Shown here piece after piece: positions 1-9,663 of a stretch of DNA of 64,000 nt (positions are counted from its first letter, which is position 1; each line of letters starts with the position of its first letter). This DNA is from an uncultured Bacilli bacterium (GTDB lineage Bacteria > Bacillota_I > Bacilli_A > RF39 > UBA660), in NCBI GenBank assembly GCA_934141575.1, contig CAKPCJ010000002.1, positions 10,231 to 74,230 on the forward strand, written 5' to 3'. Made by a program: the position numbers and the translations under genes. Under the pieces are notes generated by a model that saw only the letters and a list, made by a program, of their open reading frames with translations, searched no databases and was not told the origin of the DNA.

Positions 1-2
1 TC

Positions 3-2387
3 GTACGTAAATTTACAGATATATATCTTGCAGTATTCAAACTTGAAAAAGAATATACTAAAGAACAAATAATGGAATTTTATGTAAACAAACCATTTTT
101 AGGAAGTAACTCATATGGAATGCAGCAAGCTGCAAAAACATATTTTGGAAAAGATGTTAGTGATTTATCATTACCAGAAGCTGCTCTATTAGCCGGATTA
201 TTCAAAGCACCTGGTTCATATGATCCATATTCTAAACCAGAATCAGCAACAAAACGTAGAGACACAGTTTTATATCTAATGGTAAGACATGGTTATATTA
301 CTCAAGAAGAAGCTGATGCAGCAAAAGCTGTAACAGTTCAATCAATGCTCGTTGGAAAAGATACATCTGTAAACAAATACTCTGCATTTATTGATACTGC
401 TATTGATGAAGTTATCAAAAAAACAGGACTTGATCCTAGAGATGTACCAATGACTATATACACAACAATGATTCCTTCTAAACAAAATCACATAAATTAT
501 ATTGTAGATGGCGGTGGATATAACTTCCCTGATGAATATGCCCAAACTGGTATTGCAGTAGTCGATGTTAATACCGGGGCAATAGTAGCTATTGGAGCAG
601 GAAGACATAGAAAAGAAGGAGACTATAACTTCGCAACCCAATCCAAAAGACAAATTGGTTCTAATGCTAAGCCACTATTTGATTATGGTCCAGCAGTTGA
701 ATTTAATAAATGGTCTACTTACCAACCTATACTTGATGAATCATATAGCTACAGTAATGGTAAAAGCATCAAAAATGATGATGGTGGATATAAAGGATTA
801 CTTACACTAAAACAAGCATTAGGTTTATCAAGAAACATCCCTGCATTAAAAACATTCCAAAGTGTTGAAAATAGTAATATATATAAATTTGTAACAAGCT
901 TAGGTATAACACCAGAAACAAGTGGTAACTCAACTAGCGTACACGAAGCACACGCAATTGGAGCATTTACTGGTAGTAACCCACTTCAATTAGCAGCAGC
1001 TTATGCAGCATTTGCAAATGGTGGTTATTACATCGAACCTTATTCAGTAACTAAAATAGTATATAGAGATACAAATGAAACTGTTGAATACTCTCCTAAA
1101 AAAACTAAAGTAATGGAAGACTATACTGCATTCATGGTAACAAATATGCTTAAATGGTCTACAGAATATGGTATGAGTCATCAAGCATCATATATAAGCG
1201 GAATTGACATTGCCGCTAAAACTGGTACTACTAACTTTGATGAAGCTACAATAAAAAGATTAAATCTTAAGAACTCACTTAACGATTTATGGGTAACAGG
1301 ATATTCTCCAGATTATGCAGTAAGTATGTGGTATGGATATAACGAAGTAACAAGTGAGCACTATAACACTACTAAAAACTGGTCAACAAGAAATACATTG
1401 TACAAAGCTATAATAAAAGGTATATTTGAAAATAATGGTCATCGTTTCCAAACACCAAACAGCGTAAGTCTAGTAAGTGTAGAATCTGGCACTGTACCAG
1501 CAATGTTACCTAGTGAATACACACCAGGCGATATGATTGTTCAAGAATATTTCATAAAAGGCACAGAGCCAACTGAAGTTTCACCAAGATTTAAGAAACT
1601 TAATAGTGTAACAAATCTAAACGCAAAAATAGAAAATAGAGAAATTAAATTAACATGGGATTACAACCTACCTGAACAACTTACTGAAAGTTACTTAAGA
1701 AGTTACTATAATAACGAGGTATTTAAAGGCTTTGAAGAAAAATACTATAATAAAAGAATTGAAGAAGATTCTTGGAAAATAGGAAAAGTAGTATTTAACG
1801 TATATTTAAAAGATTCTAGTGGTAACCTAACATTCTTAAAACAAACATCAGATAAAAATTATACTTATAAAGTATCTAAAAACACTGCTGATTTAGAATT
1901 TGTAGTTAAAACAACTTATACAATACTAACAAACAACGTAAGTGACCCAACTTCAATAAAAATATCTACATCAGAAATAGATATTCCAGTATTAACGCTT
2001 AGTCTTTCAACAAACAAAGAAACAAATGTTTACGTAGGTAGTAATTACACTTTACCTTCAAAAGCTCCAGTAATAGTTTTAGACAGTTTAACAGATGTAA
2101 CAAAAGATTCAAATATAAAAACATCAATAAAAAAAGATGGCACCGACTATAATAGCACTACTCTTGACACAACTACTCCTTGTAAATACACAATAACTTA
2201 CACAGTTACATACAAAGGTGTTAGCGATTCAATCACGCAAACTATAAAAGTAATAACTAAACCATCAAACAGTGGACAATCTAGTAGTTCTTCTAGCTCT
2301 TCTAGTAGTAATTCATCATCTAGTAATATCTCATCAAGTTCTACATCTAGTAACAGTTCTAATCCGAACATTTCTAGTTCAAATTAA
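3..2387 (+). CDS. Class A penicillin-binding protein (5' partial)
   Basis: Bifunctional peptidoglycan glycosyltransferase/transpeptidase acting outside the membrane. The reading frame is open to the left edge of the window, and the residues before the first ATG (position 72) match the end of the glycosyltransferase domain, so the true start lies outside. Counting from that ATG, the transpeptidase motifs are S197-N-A-K (SxxK, acylated serine), S253-R-N (SxN) and K383-T-G. After the catalytic domain comes a fibronectin-like segment (about 505-640), an Ig-like segment (about 650-735) and a tail of almost pure Ser/Asn (about 736-771). Class A PBPs of Firmicutes often carry such C-terminal extensions. 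It is followed directly by a terminator. Family assignment is secure; which PBP paralogue it is cannot be told. Confidence 0.93.
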   Translation, partial: VRKFTDIYLAVFKLEKEYTKEQIMEFYVNKPFLGSNSYGMQQAAKTYFGKDVSDLSLPEAALLAGLFKAPGSYDPYSKPESATKRRDTVLYLMVRHGYITQEEADAAKAVTVQSMLVGKDTSVNKYSAFIDTAIDEVIKKTGLDPRDVPMTIYTTMIPSKQNHINYIVDGGGYNFPDEYAQTGIAVVDVNTGAIVAIGAGRHRKEGDYNFATQSKRQIGSNAKPLFDYGPAVEFNKWSTYQPILDESYSYSNGKSIKNDDGGYKGLLTLKQALGLSRNIPALKTFQSVENSNIYKFVTSLGITPETSGNSTSVHEAHAIGAFTGSNPLQLAAAYAAFANGGYYIEPYSVTKIVYRDTNETVEYSPKKTKVMEDYTAFMVTNMLKWSTEYGMSHQASYISGIDIAAKTGTTNFDEATIKRLNLKNSLNDLWVTGYSPDYAVSMWYGYNEVTSEHYNTTKNWSTRNTLYKAIIKGIFENNGHRFQTPNSVSLVSVESGTVPAMLPSEYTPGDMIVQEYFIKGTEPTEVSPRFKKLNSVTNLNAKIENREIKLTWDYNLPEQLTESYLRSYYNNEVFKGFEEKYYNKRIEEDSWKIGKVVFNVYLKDSSGNLTFLKQTSDKNYTYKVSKNTADLEFVVKTTYTILTNNVSDPTSIKISTSEIDIPVLTLSLSTNKETNVYVGSNYTLPSKAPVIVLDSLTDVTKDSNIKTSIKKDGTDYNSTTLDTTTPCKYTITYTVTYKGVSDSITQTIKVITKPSNSGQSSSSSSSSSSNSSSSNISSSSTSSNSSNPNISSSN

Positions 2388-2419
2388 AAGACAATTCATT
2401 AAAAAGAATTGTCTTTTTT
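2388..2419. terminator. Bidirectional intrinsic terminator
   Basis: Perfect 8-bp stem (GACAATTC at 2390-2397 with GAATTGTC at 2406-2413), 8-nt loop, then six T on the plus strand. On the minus strand the same hairpin is followed by a short T run, so it can end both the PBP transcript and the converging holA transcript. Confidence 0.8.
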
Positions 2420-3353
2420 ATAAATTCAACAAGTATTGTTCAAATCCTATAAATTTATCAATATCCCCTGTTTTTATAGATATATCTAAATCAGCTAAAA
2501 TACTAAGTTGCCTCAATAAATCTTTATCACTAAGGGATTTTGCTTTATTTCTTGCAAATTTTATTCTCCCTATTTTATATATATTTAATATACTCATTAT
2601 ATCTTTTTCCAAATATCCCATTTTTAAAAGAGTTCTAACTTGATATATAGTCCTAAATTCTTGTGATAACATCACAATGATTTGTATAGGCTCAAGTCCC
2701 ATTTTTATAGATTCTTCATAAATTGAAAACATCTTTTTTTTATCATTATTTATAATACTATCTATGAAACTAAAGATATTATCATCAATATTTTCACTAA
2801 CTAAATCATCTATTATATTTATTGTCAAATCTTCTTCTATCAAACATAATTTATTAATTTCATTTTCTAATATATCTATATTATAATTAATTCTAGATAA
2901 AAAATGGCGTATCAATTCATCAGCTATTAGCTTATTGTTATCACTAAAAAGTCTTTTAGCCCATTTAAATATTTGATCTTCATTCATTTCTGTACATTCT
3001 ATAACTTCAGCAGTATTACTCAATAATGTATTTACTTTTTTCCTACTATCTAGTTTTTCTATATTAACAAGCAATACCAAAATAGTTGTTCTAACAGGAT
3101 TATTCAAATACTCAATTAATTTGTCAATATTATGCTCAATTTTTGATTTAGATGAACCCAAAAATGTGCAATTATCGCAAACTATATATTTATATTCATC
3201 AAACATTGGAAGCTCACGTGCAAAATCCAAAACTTCTTGAATAGAAATACTTTCCAAATCATAATATTCGCTATCATTATCAGCCAATATTTTTTTTAAA
3301 TTATAATCAATTAAAAATTTATTTGTTCCATACAGTAAATATATATTTTTCAT
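2418..3353 (-). CDS. holA: DNA polymerase III subunit delta
   Basis: Clamp-loader subunit that opens the sliding clamp at the replication fork. The 311-residue length fits HolA, and the N terminus starts with the typical strand followed by a 'YGTNKFLID' turn. The helical C-terminal domain (about 200-311) with its conserved final helices is also as expected. Like other HolA proteins it lacks a working Walker ATPase site. The ATG follows a GTGG-type ribosome binding site. It stands alone, converging on the PBP gene and diverging from the membrane protein at 3438. The family is poorly conserved, so the call rests on overall layout and the N-terminal signature. Confidence 0.82.
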   Translation of the reverse strand: MKNIYLLYGTNKFLIDYNLKKILADNDSEYYDLESISIQEVLDFARELPMFDEYKYIVCDNCTFLGSSKSKIEHNIDKLIEYLNNPVRTTILVLLVNIEKLDSRKKVNTLLSNTAEVIECTEMNEDQIFKWAKRLFSDNNKLIADELIRHFLSRINYNIDILENEINKLCLIEEDLTINIIDDLVSENIDDNIFSFIDSIINNDKKKMFSIYEESIKMGLEPIQIIVMLSQEFRTIYQVRTLLKMGYLEKDIMSILNIYKIGRIKFARNKAKSLSDKDLLRQLSILADLDISIKTGDIDKFIGFEQYLLNL

Positions 3354-3437
3354 TTATGTACACCACTTTCAAATTATATTATAATATAAATTTTACATAA
3401 ATAAAATATAAATATCCATAATAATACTGGTGATTTT

Positions 3438-3941
3438 ATGTATTATATAAATACATTTATAATATATTCTTTATTAGGTCATTTTTTAGAAATAACTGCA
3501 CAATCACTCTATTTAAAAAATCCAAATAGTGGAATTCTATTTGGACCTTGGACACCAGTCTATGGTATAGGTTGCATAATAATACTCTTAACTTATAAAA
3601 CCATACTAAAAAAAATGAAGACAAATAAAATACTTGAAATTTTAGTAGCATTTATAGTAGTATCAATACTATTATCATTAATTGAATTTTTAGGTGGAAT
3701 ACTAATAGAAAAAATCTTTGGTATAGTATTTTGGGATTATAGTAATCAAAAATTTAATATTGGTAAATACATATCATTAGAAATGACATTATTATGGGGA
3801 ATAGCAAGCTTACTATTCTACTACATTATAAATCCAATCATATATAAACTTATAATAAAAATTCCAAAATTTGTAACCTATTTACTATTTATATTATTTC
3901 TCACAGACTTAATATGTACAATTATCTCTAAAATATATTAA
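3438..3941 (+). CDS. Membrane protein, putative ABC transporter permease (CmpB type)
   Basis: A 167-residue protein with about five hydrophobic helices. The signature 'GPWTPVYGIG' near residues 36-45 is characteristic of the PF06541 family (putative ABC transporter type IV), whose function is not established. A GGTGA ribosome binding site lies 4 nt before the ATG. Its stop codon directly abuts the stop of the converging ABC exporter gene, with no terminator hairpin visible between them. No ATPase partner is on the same strand, so a transport role is only a family label. Confidence 0.75.
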   Translation: MYYINTFIIYSLLGHFLEITAQSLYLKNPNSGILFGPWTPVYGIGCIIILLTYKTILKKMKTNKILEILVAFIVVSILLSLIEFLGGILIEKIFGIVFWDYSNQKFNIGKYISLEMTLLWGIASLLFYYIINPIIYKLIIKIPKFVTYLLFILFLTDLICTIISKIY

Positions 3942-5648
3942 TTATTTTTGGAGTATCTGATAATATTTATTAGTCTCCATTAATTCTGAGTGCATACCTC
4001 TTCCAACTAATTTACCATTATCAATTACGATTATATCATCTGCGATCTTCATTAATTGCGGTTTATGAGTTATCATCAATATAGTGTGATCTTTCTTTAA
4101 ACCCTTTAATATTTTCATTATATGTTTTGATGTAGCAATATCTAAATTAGAAGTAACTTCATCAAAAAGCAATATTTCTGACTTTGAAAGTAAAGTTCTA
4201 GCAAGCGCTATTAACTGTTTCTGACCACTTGAAATATTTTCAGCATTCTTAGTAAGCTTTGTATTATAACCATCAGGCAAACTCATAATAAAATCATGTA
4301 TTCCTACCCTCTTACAAGCAGCAACTTGATTATCTTTATTAGAATCTACTAAATTCAAATTTTCCCTTATGCTCATATCGAATATAAATGGTTTCTGAGT
4401 AACAATTGATACATTTGACGAATAAACATCTTGAGAATATTCATAAATGTCAACACCATCTATTGTAATATTGCCACTAGTTGCCTTATATAACCTAAGT
4501 AATAATCTAAAAATTGTACTTTTACCACTACCGCTTTTACCAACAATAGCTGTTAAAGTATCAGGTGCAATATCAAAACTAACATTTTTTAATGTCTGTT
4601 TATTTTCATATGTGAAATTTACATTATCAAAAGAAATATATCCATATATATCATCATTAGCATTTTTCCCAAATTCCAACATATTTGAAGTTTTATAATT
4701 TAATATTTTAGCTATTCTTCTAATTCTTACTGAATAAGAGCCTAAATCATTTAACTTCTTATACAAATTCTTATTTTTAGATACAACCTCATCATAATAA
4801 CCAATTGATAGAATCAACATAGAAACATCATAATGACCACCTATTATTAAAAATATAGAAAAACAATAAATAAAGATTTTACCAATTCCAAGCAGCATTG
4901 GAAGTATAACGGAAACTATATCGTTATATTTTCTTTTTAAAACATATACAGATTTCCACTCACTTTTATAATCCTCTAAATATTCAGTTATGTGAGAATC
5001 CATATTAAAAGTTTTTATTTCCGTATTACCATCCATAACTTGACCTAAAAGAGAAGATATTTTATCTTGAGATTTTCTCTGAAGAGATAGATAATAATCT
5101 CTTTTTTTCATATTTTTAGTAACTAAATAAAGATTTAATAAACTTAGTACTATAGTAAATATTCCCATAAATATATTTACCTTAAAAAGAATAACAATTG
5201 ATATTAAAACACTTAATGAATAGTTAAGAGAATCAAATATCAAGTCAGGTATACATTGAACTTTTCCAATATCATTAAACGCAGTATTAATTAAAAATGA
5301 CGTAGAAATATCTTTAGAAAAGTTCTCATCAAAAAAAGTAACTTTTTTCATAACCTTTTGCTGCAAAATATTATGTGTATAATTAGCATCCAGTGCATAT
5401 GCAACGTAATTAAAATGATATGACAAAGTATATATTACAAAACTTAATGTCAAAAATATTAAACTAAGGAAAGCATTATTATAATCACCAACAGTAACAT
5501 GCTTAACTATTAATGATGCAAAATATGGTAATAACAAAATAGTAACATTTGATAAAACAGAAGTTATATACAAAAATACTAAATATTTTTTTTTATTAGC
5601 ACCCAAACTAAAATATTCTTTAGCAATATCATAATATCTCTTAAACAT
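3942..5648 (-). CDS. ABC exporter half-transporter, catalytically complete subunit
   Basis: Membrane domain of six helices (about 1-310) followed by an ATPase domain. Walker A is 'GKSGSGKST' (about 370), Walker B is 'LLFDE' with the catalytic Glu (about 495), and the H-loop His is in 'ITHKP' (about 530). The signature motif is altered to ISSGQ instead of LSGGQ. The start is taken as the ATG at 5648, because AGGAG lies 9 nt upstream; the frame also extends to a TTG at 5654. It overlaps the end of the upstream half-transporter (5641-7386), so the two are translated together and very likely form a heterodimer. The substrate is unknown; this architecture exports drugs, lipids or peptides. Confidence 0.9.
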   Translation of the reverse strand: MFKRYYDIAKEYFSLGANKKKYLVFLYITSVLSNVTILLLPYFASLIVKHVTVGDYNNAFLSLIFLTLSFVIYTLSYHFNYVAYALDANYTHNILQQKVMKKVTFFDENFSKDISTSFLINTAFNDIGKVQCIPDLIFDSLNYSLSVLISIVILFKVNIFMGIFTIVLSLLNLYLVTKNMKKRDYYLSLQRKSQDKISSLLGQVMDGNTEIKTFNMDSHITEYLEDYKSEWKSVYVLKRKYNDIVSVILPMLLGIGKIFIYCFSIFLIIGGHYDVSMLILSIGYYDEVVSKNKNLYKKLNDLGSYSVRIRRIAKILNYKTSNMLEFGKNANDDIYGYISFDNVNFTYENKQTLKNVSFDIAPDTLTAIVGKSGSGKSTIFRLLLRLYKATSGNITIDGVDIYEYSQDVYSSNVSIVTQKPFIFDMSIRENLNLVDSNKDNQVAACKRVGIHDFIMSLPDGYNTKLTKNAENISSGQKQLIALARTLLSKSEILLFDEVTSNLDIATSKHIMKILKGLKKDHTILMITHKPQLMKIADDIIVIDNGKLVGRGMHSELMETNKYYQILQK

Positions 5649-7386
5649 TGTCAAACACTCCTATTCTACTTGGTGATTTTCTAGATTGTAACATTTGATA
5701 TATTTCATTATTTTGCATTAAATCTTTATGTTTACCTTTACCAACTATTTTTCCTTTATTTAAAACAACTATTTCATCAGCACATTTCATAAGCTCTGGT
5801 TTCTTAGTAACAAGTATTATAGTATGATTTCTCTTTAATTCTTTTAAAATCGAAGGAACAAGTTTAGCCGTATCAGGATCAAGTGATGTAGTTATATCAT
5901 CAAAAATAAGAATCTCTGACGTTGATAAAAGAGTTCTAGCAATAGATATAAGTTGCTTTTGACCACCAGATATATTATTTGCGTTTTCTCTTAATACTGT
6001 ATCATATTGTTCAGGTAAACTCATTATAAAGTCATGCATTCCCACTTTTTTACAAGCCTCAACCTGATGTTCTACATTAGTATCAACAAAATTCAAATTT
6101 TCCCTTATACTCATATTAAATATAAATGGTTTTTGATTTACAACAGATACATTTGACGAATATACTTCTTTAGTATAATCATATATATTTACATCATCTA
6201 TATAAATATTACCCTCAGTTACCTTATTAACTCTAAGCAAAAGATTACAAAGAACAGTTTTTCCACTTCCAGCCTCTCCTACAATTGCAACGACTGTATT
6301 TTTATTTACTTTAAGATTAATATTTTTCAATATAGCTTTATCTTTATACTTAAATGACACATTTTTAAATTCTACAATTCCTTCTATATCATCAGTGTTA
6401 TTATCGCCATATTCAATATTAGTATTATATTTATAATTTAGTATTTGATTAACTCTGCATACAGCTATATTAACCTCTCTTATTGTAGTTGTAGAAGATA
6501 TCAAATCATCTAAATATGAAACTAGATTTTCATGATACGCTATTATAAGAACTAAAACATCTATCGTAGTATTTCCCTTAATCATTGATAAAAGTAATAT
6601 TATATAAAGAACAATTCTAAAGAAATATGTTATGAACTTTACATCACTATACATTACAGTACAATATTTTCTTCTTTTTAAATAATTTTTAGAAAATGTT
6701 TTCTGAATATAATTAAGTTTATTTTTTAATTTTTCAAATATATTAAATGTTTTTATTTCTTGTAACCCTGATATAATTTGTCCAAGCAAACTGCTATATT
6801 TATCATCACAAGAAACAACTTTCTTCTGATAATGTGCCACTTTTCTATCAGCCCTGTTTCTTACTGATATATAAATAATAGAATATAAAAGCATTATAGA
6901 TGCAAAATACGGACTATACATAAATACTATAACTAGCACAGCAAGTACTTGGATAATTGTTGTAAACAATTCTGATATCTGATCAGCCATATCACCTATA
7001 TCAACAACATCACTATTAATACTATTCATTATTCTTTCTTTTGAAAATAATCTAGAAAAATTATTATCAACATTCAAAAGTTTATTTAAAATTTTAGATT
7101 GAATTGTTGTATAACAATATCTCATGTTATAACCATATATCTTATAATTAGCAAATAAACTAATATTGTAAAGAATATATGTTATAAAAAATAAAAACAA
7201 GCTTATGTATGACATATATATATCAGCGTTTGTAACATATTTAACAATTAATGATGAAAAATAGGGTAACAAAAGATTCAAAGATTTATAAAATACAGCA
7301 GTAATTATTGTTATTACTAAATATTTTCTTTTCATCTTTGTTAATTTAAAATAATCTTTTAAAAACTTATAATACTCTCTTATCAT
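5641..7386 (-). CDS. ABC exporter half-transporter with degenerate ATPase site
   Basis: Same architecture as its partner: six membrane helices, then an ATPase domain with Walker A 'GEAGSGKTV' (about 373) and a normal ISGGQ signature. Two catalytic positions are changed: the Walker B glutamate is Asp ('LIFDD', about 494), and the H-loop histidine is Lys ('LVTKKP', about 526). In heterodimeric exporters such as TM287/288 and BmrCD, one of the two ATP sites is degenerate in this way. Here that site would pair this protein's Walker B with the partner's altered ISSGQ. First gene of a two-gene operon, with two TATAAT boxes upstream. Confidence 0.9.
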   Translation of the reverse strand: MIREYYKFLKDYFKLTKMKRKYLVITIITAVFYKSLNLLLPYFSSLIVKYVTNADIYMSYISLFLFFITYILYNISLFANYKIYGYNMRYCYTTIQSKILNKLLNVDNNFSRLFSKERIMNSINSDVVDIGDMADQISELFTTIIQVLAVLVIVFMYSPYFASIMLLYSIIYISVRNRADRKVAHYQKKVVSCDDKYSSLLGQIISGLQEIKTFNIFEKLKNKLNYIQKTFSKNYLKRRKYCTVMYSDVKFITYFFRIVLYIILLLSMIKGNTTIDVLVLIIAYHENLVSYLDDLISSTTTIREVNIAVCRVNQILNYKYNTNIEYGDNNTDDIEGIVEFKNVSFKYKDKAILKNINLKVNKNTVVAIVGEAGSGKTVLCNLLLRVNKVTEGNIYIDDVNIYDYTKEVYSSNVSVVNQKPFIFNMSIRENLNFVDTNVEHQVEACKKVGMHDFIMSLPEQYDTVLRENANNISGGQKQLISIARTLLSTSEILIFDDITTSLDPDTAKLVPSILKELKRNHTIILVTKKPELMKCADEIVVLNKGKIVGKGKHKDLMQNNEIYQMLQSRKSPSRIGVFDNV

Positions 7387-7400
7387 AAAACTCTCCCACT

Positions 7401-7415
7401 ATTATAGCCATTATA
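7401..7415 (-). promoter_or_regulatory. Candidate promoter(s) for the ABC exporter operon
   Basis: Two TATAAT boxes on the minus strand, at 7410-7415 (preceded by TGG, an extended -10) and 7401-7406. They lie upstream of a GGGAGAG ribosome binding site and the ATG at 7386. No convincing -35 was found, so the extended -10 is the better candidate. Confidence 0.5.
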
Positions 7416-7455
7416 CCACACAGTTCGACAAAAAAAAATAAAAGACAATCTGCTC

Positions 7456-8424
7456 TTACTTTTTCTTATCAAATGTACTATTATATGGATTATCTCTTTC
7501 CAATTTAAATTTTTTACCATTTAAAATTGCGGAAACAATCAGATTAGAACATACCTTTTTTCTAAATTCTTCTACTTTTTCTCTATCATCACACCTTGAA
7601 AAAATTTGATACAACTCAACCTGTAGTTTAGTAGATAAAATAAGACCTAACGTTAAATTATTATTATAATTACATAATTTATCCGTTTCAGTAATAATTT
7701 GAAGTGCCTCTTCATGAGTAGCGTACTTTTCTAATTGCTTTATAACTCCCAAAAGATTAGCATTAAAATATAAATGCTGCATATCTTTTGGATCTTCAAA
7801 AAAGCACTCCAAAAGCTTTACAATTTTAACAAGTTCATAATATCCACAGACAAGATTATGGTTAAAATACCTAGAAGCAAGCAACTCAGTATATCCTTCA
7901 TTAATTCCTCTTCCAATTCCATTCCATGAATTATTAACAAACATACAGTGATCAAAACCGACTAATGAATATCCATAAACATACGGCAATGAAGAAGCAG
8001 CATGTAATAACTCATGAGAAAGAGCATATGAAAAAGAATAATAAATCGAATGATCTGGATTCCTATAAAAATTAGAAAATTTATCCGATAGCGGAACAGA
8101 ATCATTAAAGAAACTATTAATCTTAACAACTGCTAAATTCCTTGAGATATTATCAAAATCCTCCTTTGATACATTTTTACCAATAACATCTAAAAATTTT
8201 CTTATAACCTTTGGCTTATTACAAACACTTAATTTATCACGATTACTATTATTTCTAATAAAATTTACAGAATCATCATCAAGTATAAATTCTTCTCTAT
8301 TTGTTTTATCTAAAGCATAATTTTTTAAGGTATTTTTAATACTGCTAAATAAATCAAGAGATAAAACAATTGCCACCCATTCACCAGATTTTAAAATATT
8401 TTCAATAATTTCTTGCACAACCAA
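7456..8424 (-). CDS. Predicted zinc metallopeptidase (HELLH motif)
   Basis: A 322-residue protein that I do not recognise as a named family. It has a zincin signature H137-E-L-L-H141, and about 35 residues later 'NEGYTE' (N175-E180). The helix-glutamate spacing fits a gluzincin, with E176 or E180 as third zinc ligand and E138 as the general base. No signal peptide or clear membrane helix is present, so it is probably cytoplasmic. It lies on the same strand as, and just upstream of, the ABC exporter pair, which has its own promoter. A link such as peptide processing before export is possible but only inferred from position. Confidence 0.55.
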   Translation of the reverse strand: MVVQEIIENILKSGEWVAIVLSLDLFSSIKNTLKNYALDKTNREEFILDDDSVNFIRNNSNRDKLSVCNKPKVIRKFLDVIGKNVSKEDFDNISRNLAVVKINSFFNDSVPLSDKFSNFYRNPDHSIYYSFSYALSHELLHAASSLPYVYGYSLVGFDHCMFVNNSWNGIGRGINEGYTELLASRYFNHNLVCGYYELVKIVKLLECFFEDPKDMQHLYFNANLLGVIKQLEKYATHEEALQIITETDKLCNYNNNLTLGLILSTKLQVELYQIFSRCDDREKVEEFRKKVCSNLIVSAILNGKKFKLERDNPYNSTFDKKK

Positions 8425-8460
8425 TCACCGTAAAAATATTAACATACTTCAAAAAATATT

Positions 8461-8829
8461 TCAACAAATATTACATTGTCTCTTTATCCATAAAATTATA
8501 ATTCCAACAACATAATCTATTTGATTATCTGTTAATTTAATATTTGGACTTATTCCATACCACTTATAAAGACATCCTCTACAACATGTTGCAGTAGCGT
8601 GCTGTGCTATAAAAACAGGATGTCCCTTCATTGGGGTTTGTTTTCCATCGTTTTGAATTATTGCTGGTGCCAACCTCTTTATTATAAAATCATATGCATG
8701 TTTTTCTATCACATCAATTCCTTTTTCTAACACATAATCTTTATACTTTTGTCCTAATTTAAAACTACTTCTAAATTTTGATTTAGAAAGTTTTTCTAAT
8801 TGTTCTTCCATCAAATCTCTCCTATCCAC
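8461..8829 (-). CDS. DUF4186 family protein
   Basis: A 122-residue cytoplasmic protein. The block from about 68 to 100, including 'NDGKQTPMKGHPVFIAQHA' and the following 'TATCCRGCL', is the hallmark of DUF4186 (PF13811), a widespread bacterial family of unknown function. The conserved His and paired Cys could bind metal, but this has not been established to my knowledge. The stop codon is TGA, and the protein ends where family members do, which supports TGA being a stop in this organism. It is a single gene, divergent from the HD-domain gene at 8989. Confidence 0.85.
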   Translation of the reverse strand: MDRRDLMEEQLEKLSKSKFRSSFKLGQKYKDYVLEKGIDVIEKHAYDFIIKRLAPAIIQNDGKQTPMKGHPVFIAQHATATCCRGCLYKWYGISPNIKLTDNQIDYVVGIIILWIKRQCNIC

Positions 8830-8936
8830 ACTTACAATATTAACACAAATATAGTTTAAATTTTTTTGTTTGCAATTTTATTAAAAAATTGTAACATTTA
8901 ACAAAGATTATAACATATATTTATTAATAACAAGTA

Positions 8937-8966
8937 TTGTAAAATAATATAGCTATATGCTACAAT
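8937..8966 (+). promoter_or_regulatory. SigA-type promoter for the HD-domain gene
   Basis: TTGTAA at 8937-8942, an 18-bp spacer, and TACAAT at 8961-8966, followed by an AAAGGAG ribosome binding site 8 nt before the ATG at 8989. Confidence 0.65.
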
Positions 8967-8988
8967 ACACTGCAAAGGAGAAATAACA

Positions 8989-9639
8989 ATGTCAAAAGAA
9001 GAAAACGTATTAAATTATTACGTTATGTGTAATAAACTAAAAAATATCATAAGAACAGGATGGAAAAAATGGAATGTGCAAAGAGAAAGAATCGAAAGCG
9101 TTGCAGAACATGTATATGGCGTTCAAATGCTCGCACTTGCAATGAAATCTGAATACAAATATGATATTGATATAATGAAAGTAATATTAATGCTATCTAT
9201 ACATGAATTAGGTGAAACCATTATTGGAGATTTAACTTTATTCCAAATAGATAAAAAAGAAAAAGAAAAAATAGAACATGCAGCTGTTCATAATATTTTA
9301 AGTTCTCTATTAGACGGCGAACAAATAGAAAAGCTTTTTATTGAATTTGATGAACAAAAAACAAAAGAAGCAATTTTTGCATATCAATGCGATAAATTAG
9401 AATGCGATTTACAGTGCAAACTATACGATGAAGAAAGTTGTGTAGATTTAACAAAACAACCTGAAAATGATATAATTAATAACGAAAAAATTAAAGATTT
9501 ATTAGAATGCAATAAGTCTTGGTCTAGAATGTGGTTAAAGTTTGGACAACAAATTTACCCATATGATAATAATTTTATGGCTGTTTCAAACTATGCACTA
9601 AATAATTCAATAGCAAAGATTAAAGTATATAATAAATAG
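8989..9639 (+). CDS. HD-domain phosphohydrolase (YfbR/HDDC2-like)
   Basis: A 216-residue HD-superfamily protein. Metal-binding residues are visible as 'AEH' (about residue 39), the HE pair in 'IHELGE' (about 73) and an Asp in 'IIGD' (about 80), followed by a later Asp in 'YQCDKLE'. This arrangement matches the HD_3 group, which includes the 5'-deoxynucleotidase YfbR and HDDC2, so a nucleotide monophosphatase role in nucleotide pool control is likely. It has its own promoter and a terminator directly after it, so it is monocistronic. Substrate specificity cannot be read from the sequence. Confidence 0.82.
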   Translation: MSKEENVLNYYVMCNKLKNIIRTGWKKWNVQRERIESVAEHVYGVQMLALAMKSEYKYDIDIMKVILMLSIHELGETIIGDLTLFQIDKKEKEKIEHAAVHNILSSLLDGEQIEKLFIEFDEQKTKEAIFAYQCDKLECDLQCKLYDEESCVDLTKQPENDIINNEKIKDLLECNKSWSRMWLKFGQQIYPYDNNFMAVSNYALNNSIAKIKVYNK

Positions 9640-9663
9640 CAGGTTACACTACATAATAAAAAC

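Noticed and set aside
72..74. ATG at 72 as the true start of the PBP
   Set aside because: The frame is open to the left edge and the residues before it match the glycosyltransferase domain, so the gene is cut by the window.
2272..2643. A plus-strand frame crossing the end of the PBP and holA
   Set aside because: It spans the Ser-rich tail in another frame, the terminator and antisense holA.
8461..8463. TGA read as tryptophan (genetic code 4)
   Set aside because: TGA ends DUF4186, the M16 YmfF-like gene and the cysteine-rich secreted protein where the proteins should end, and tryptophans are TGG where I checked.
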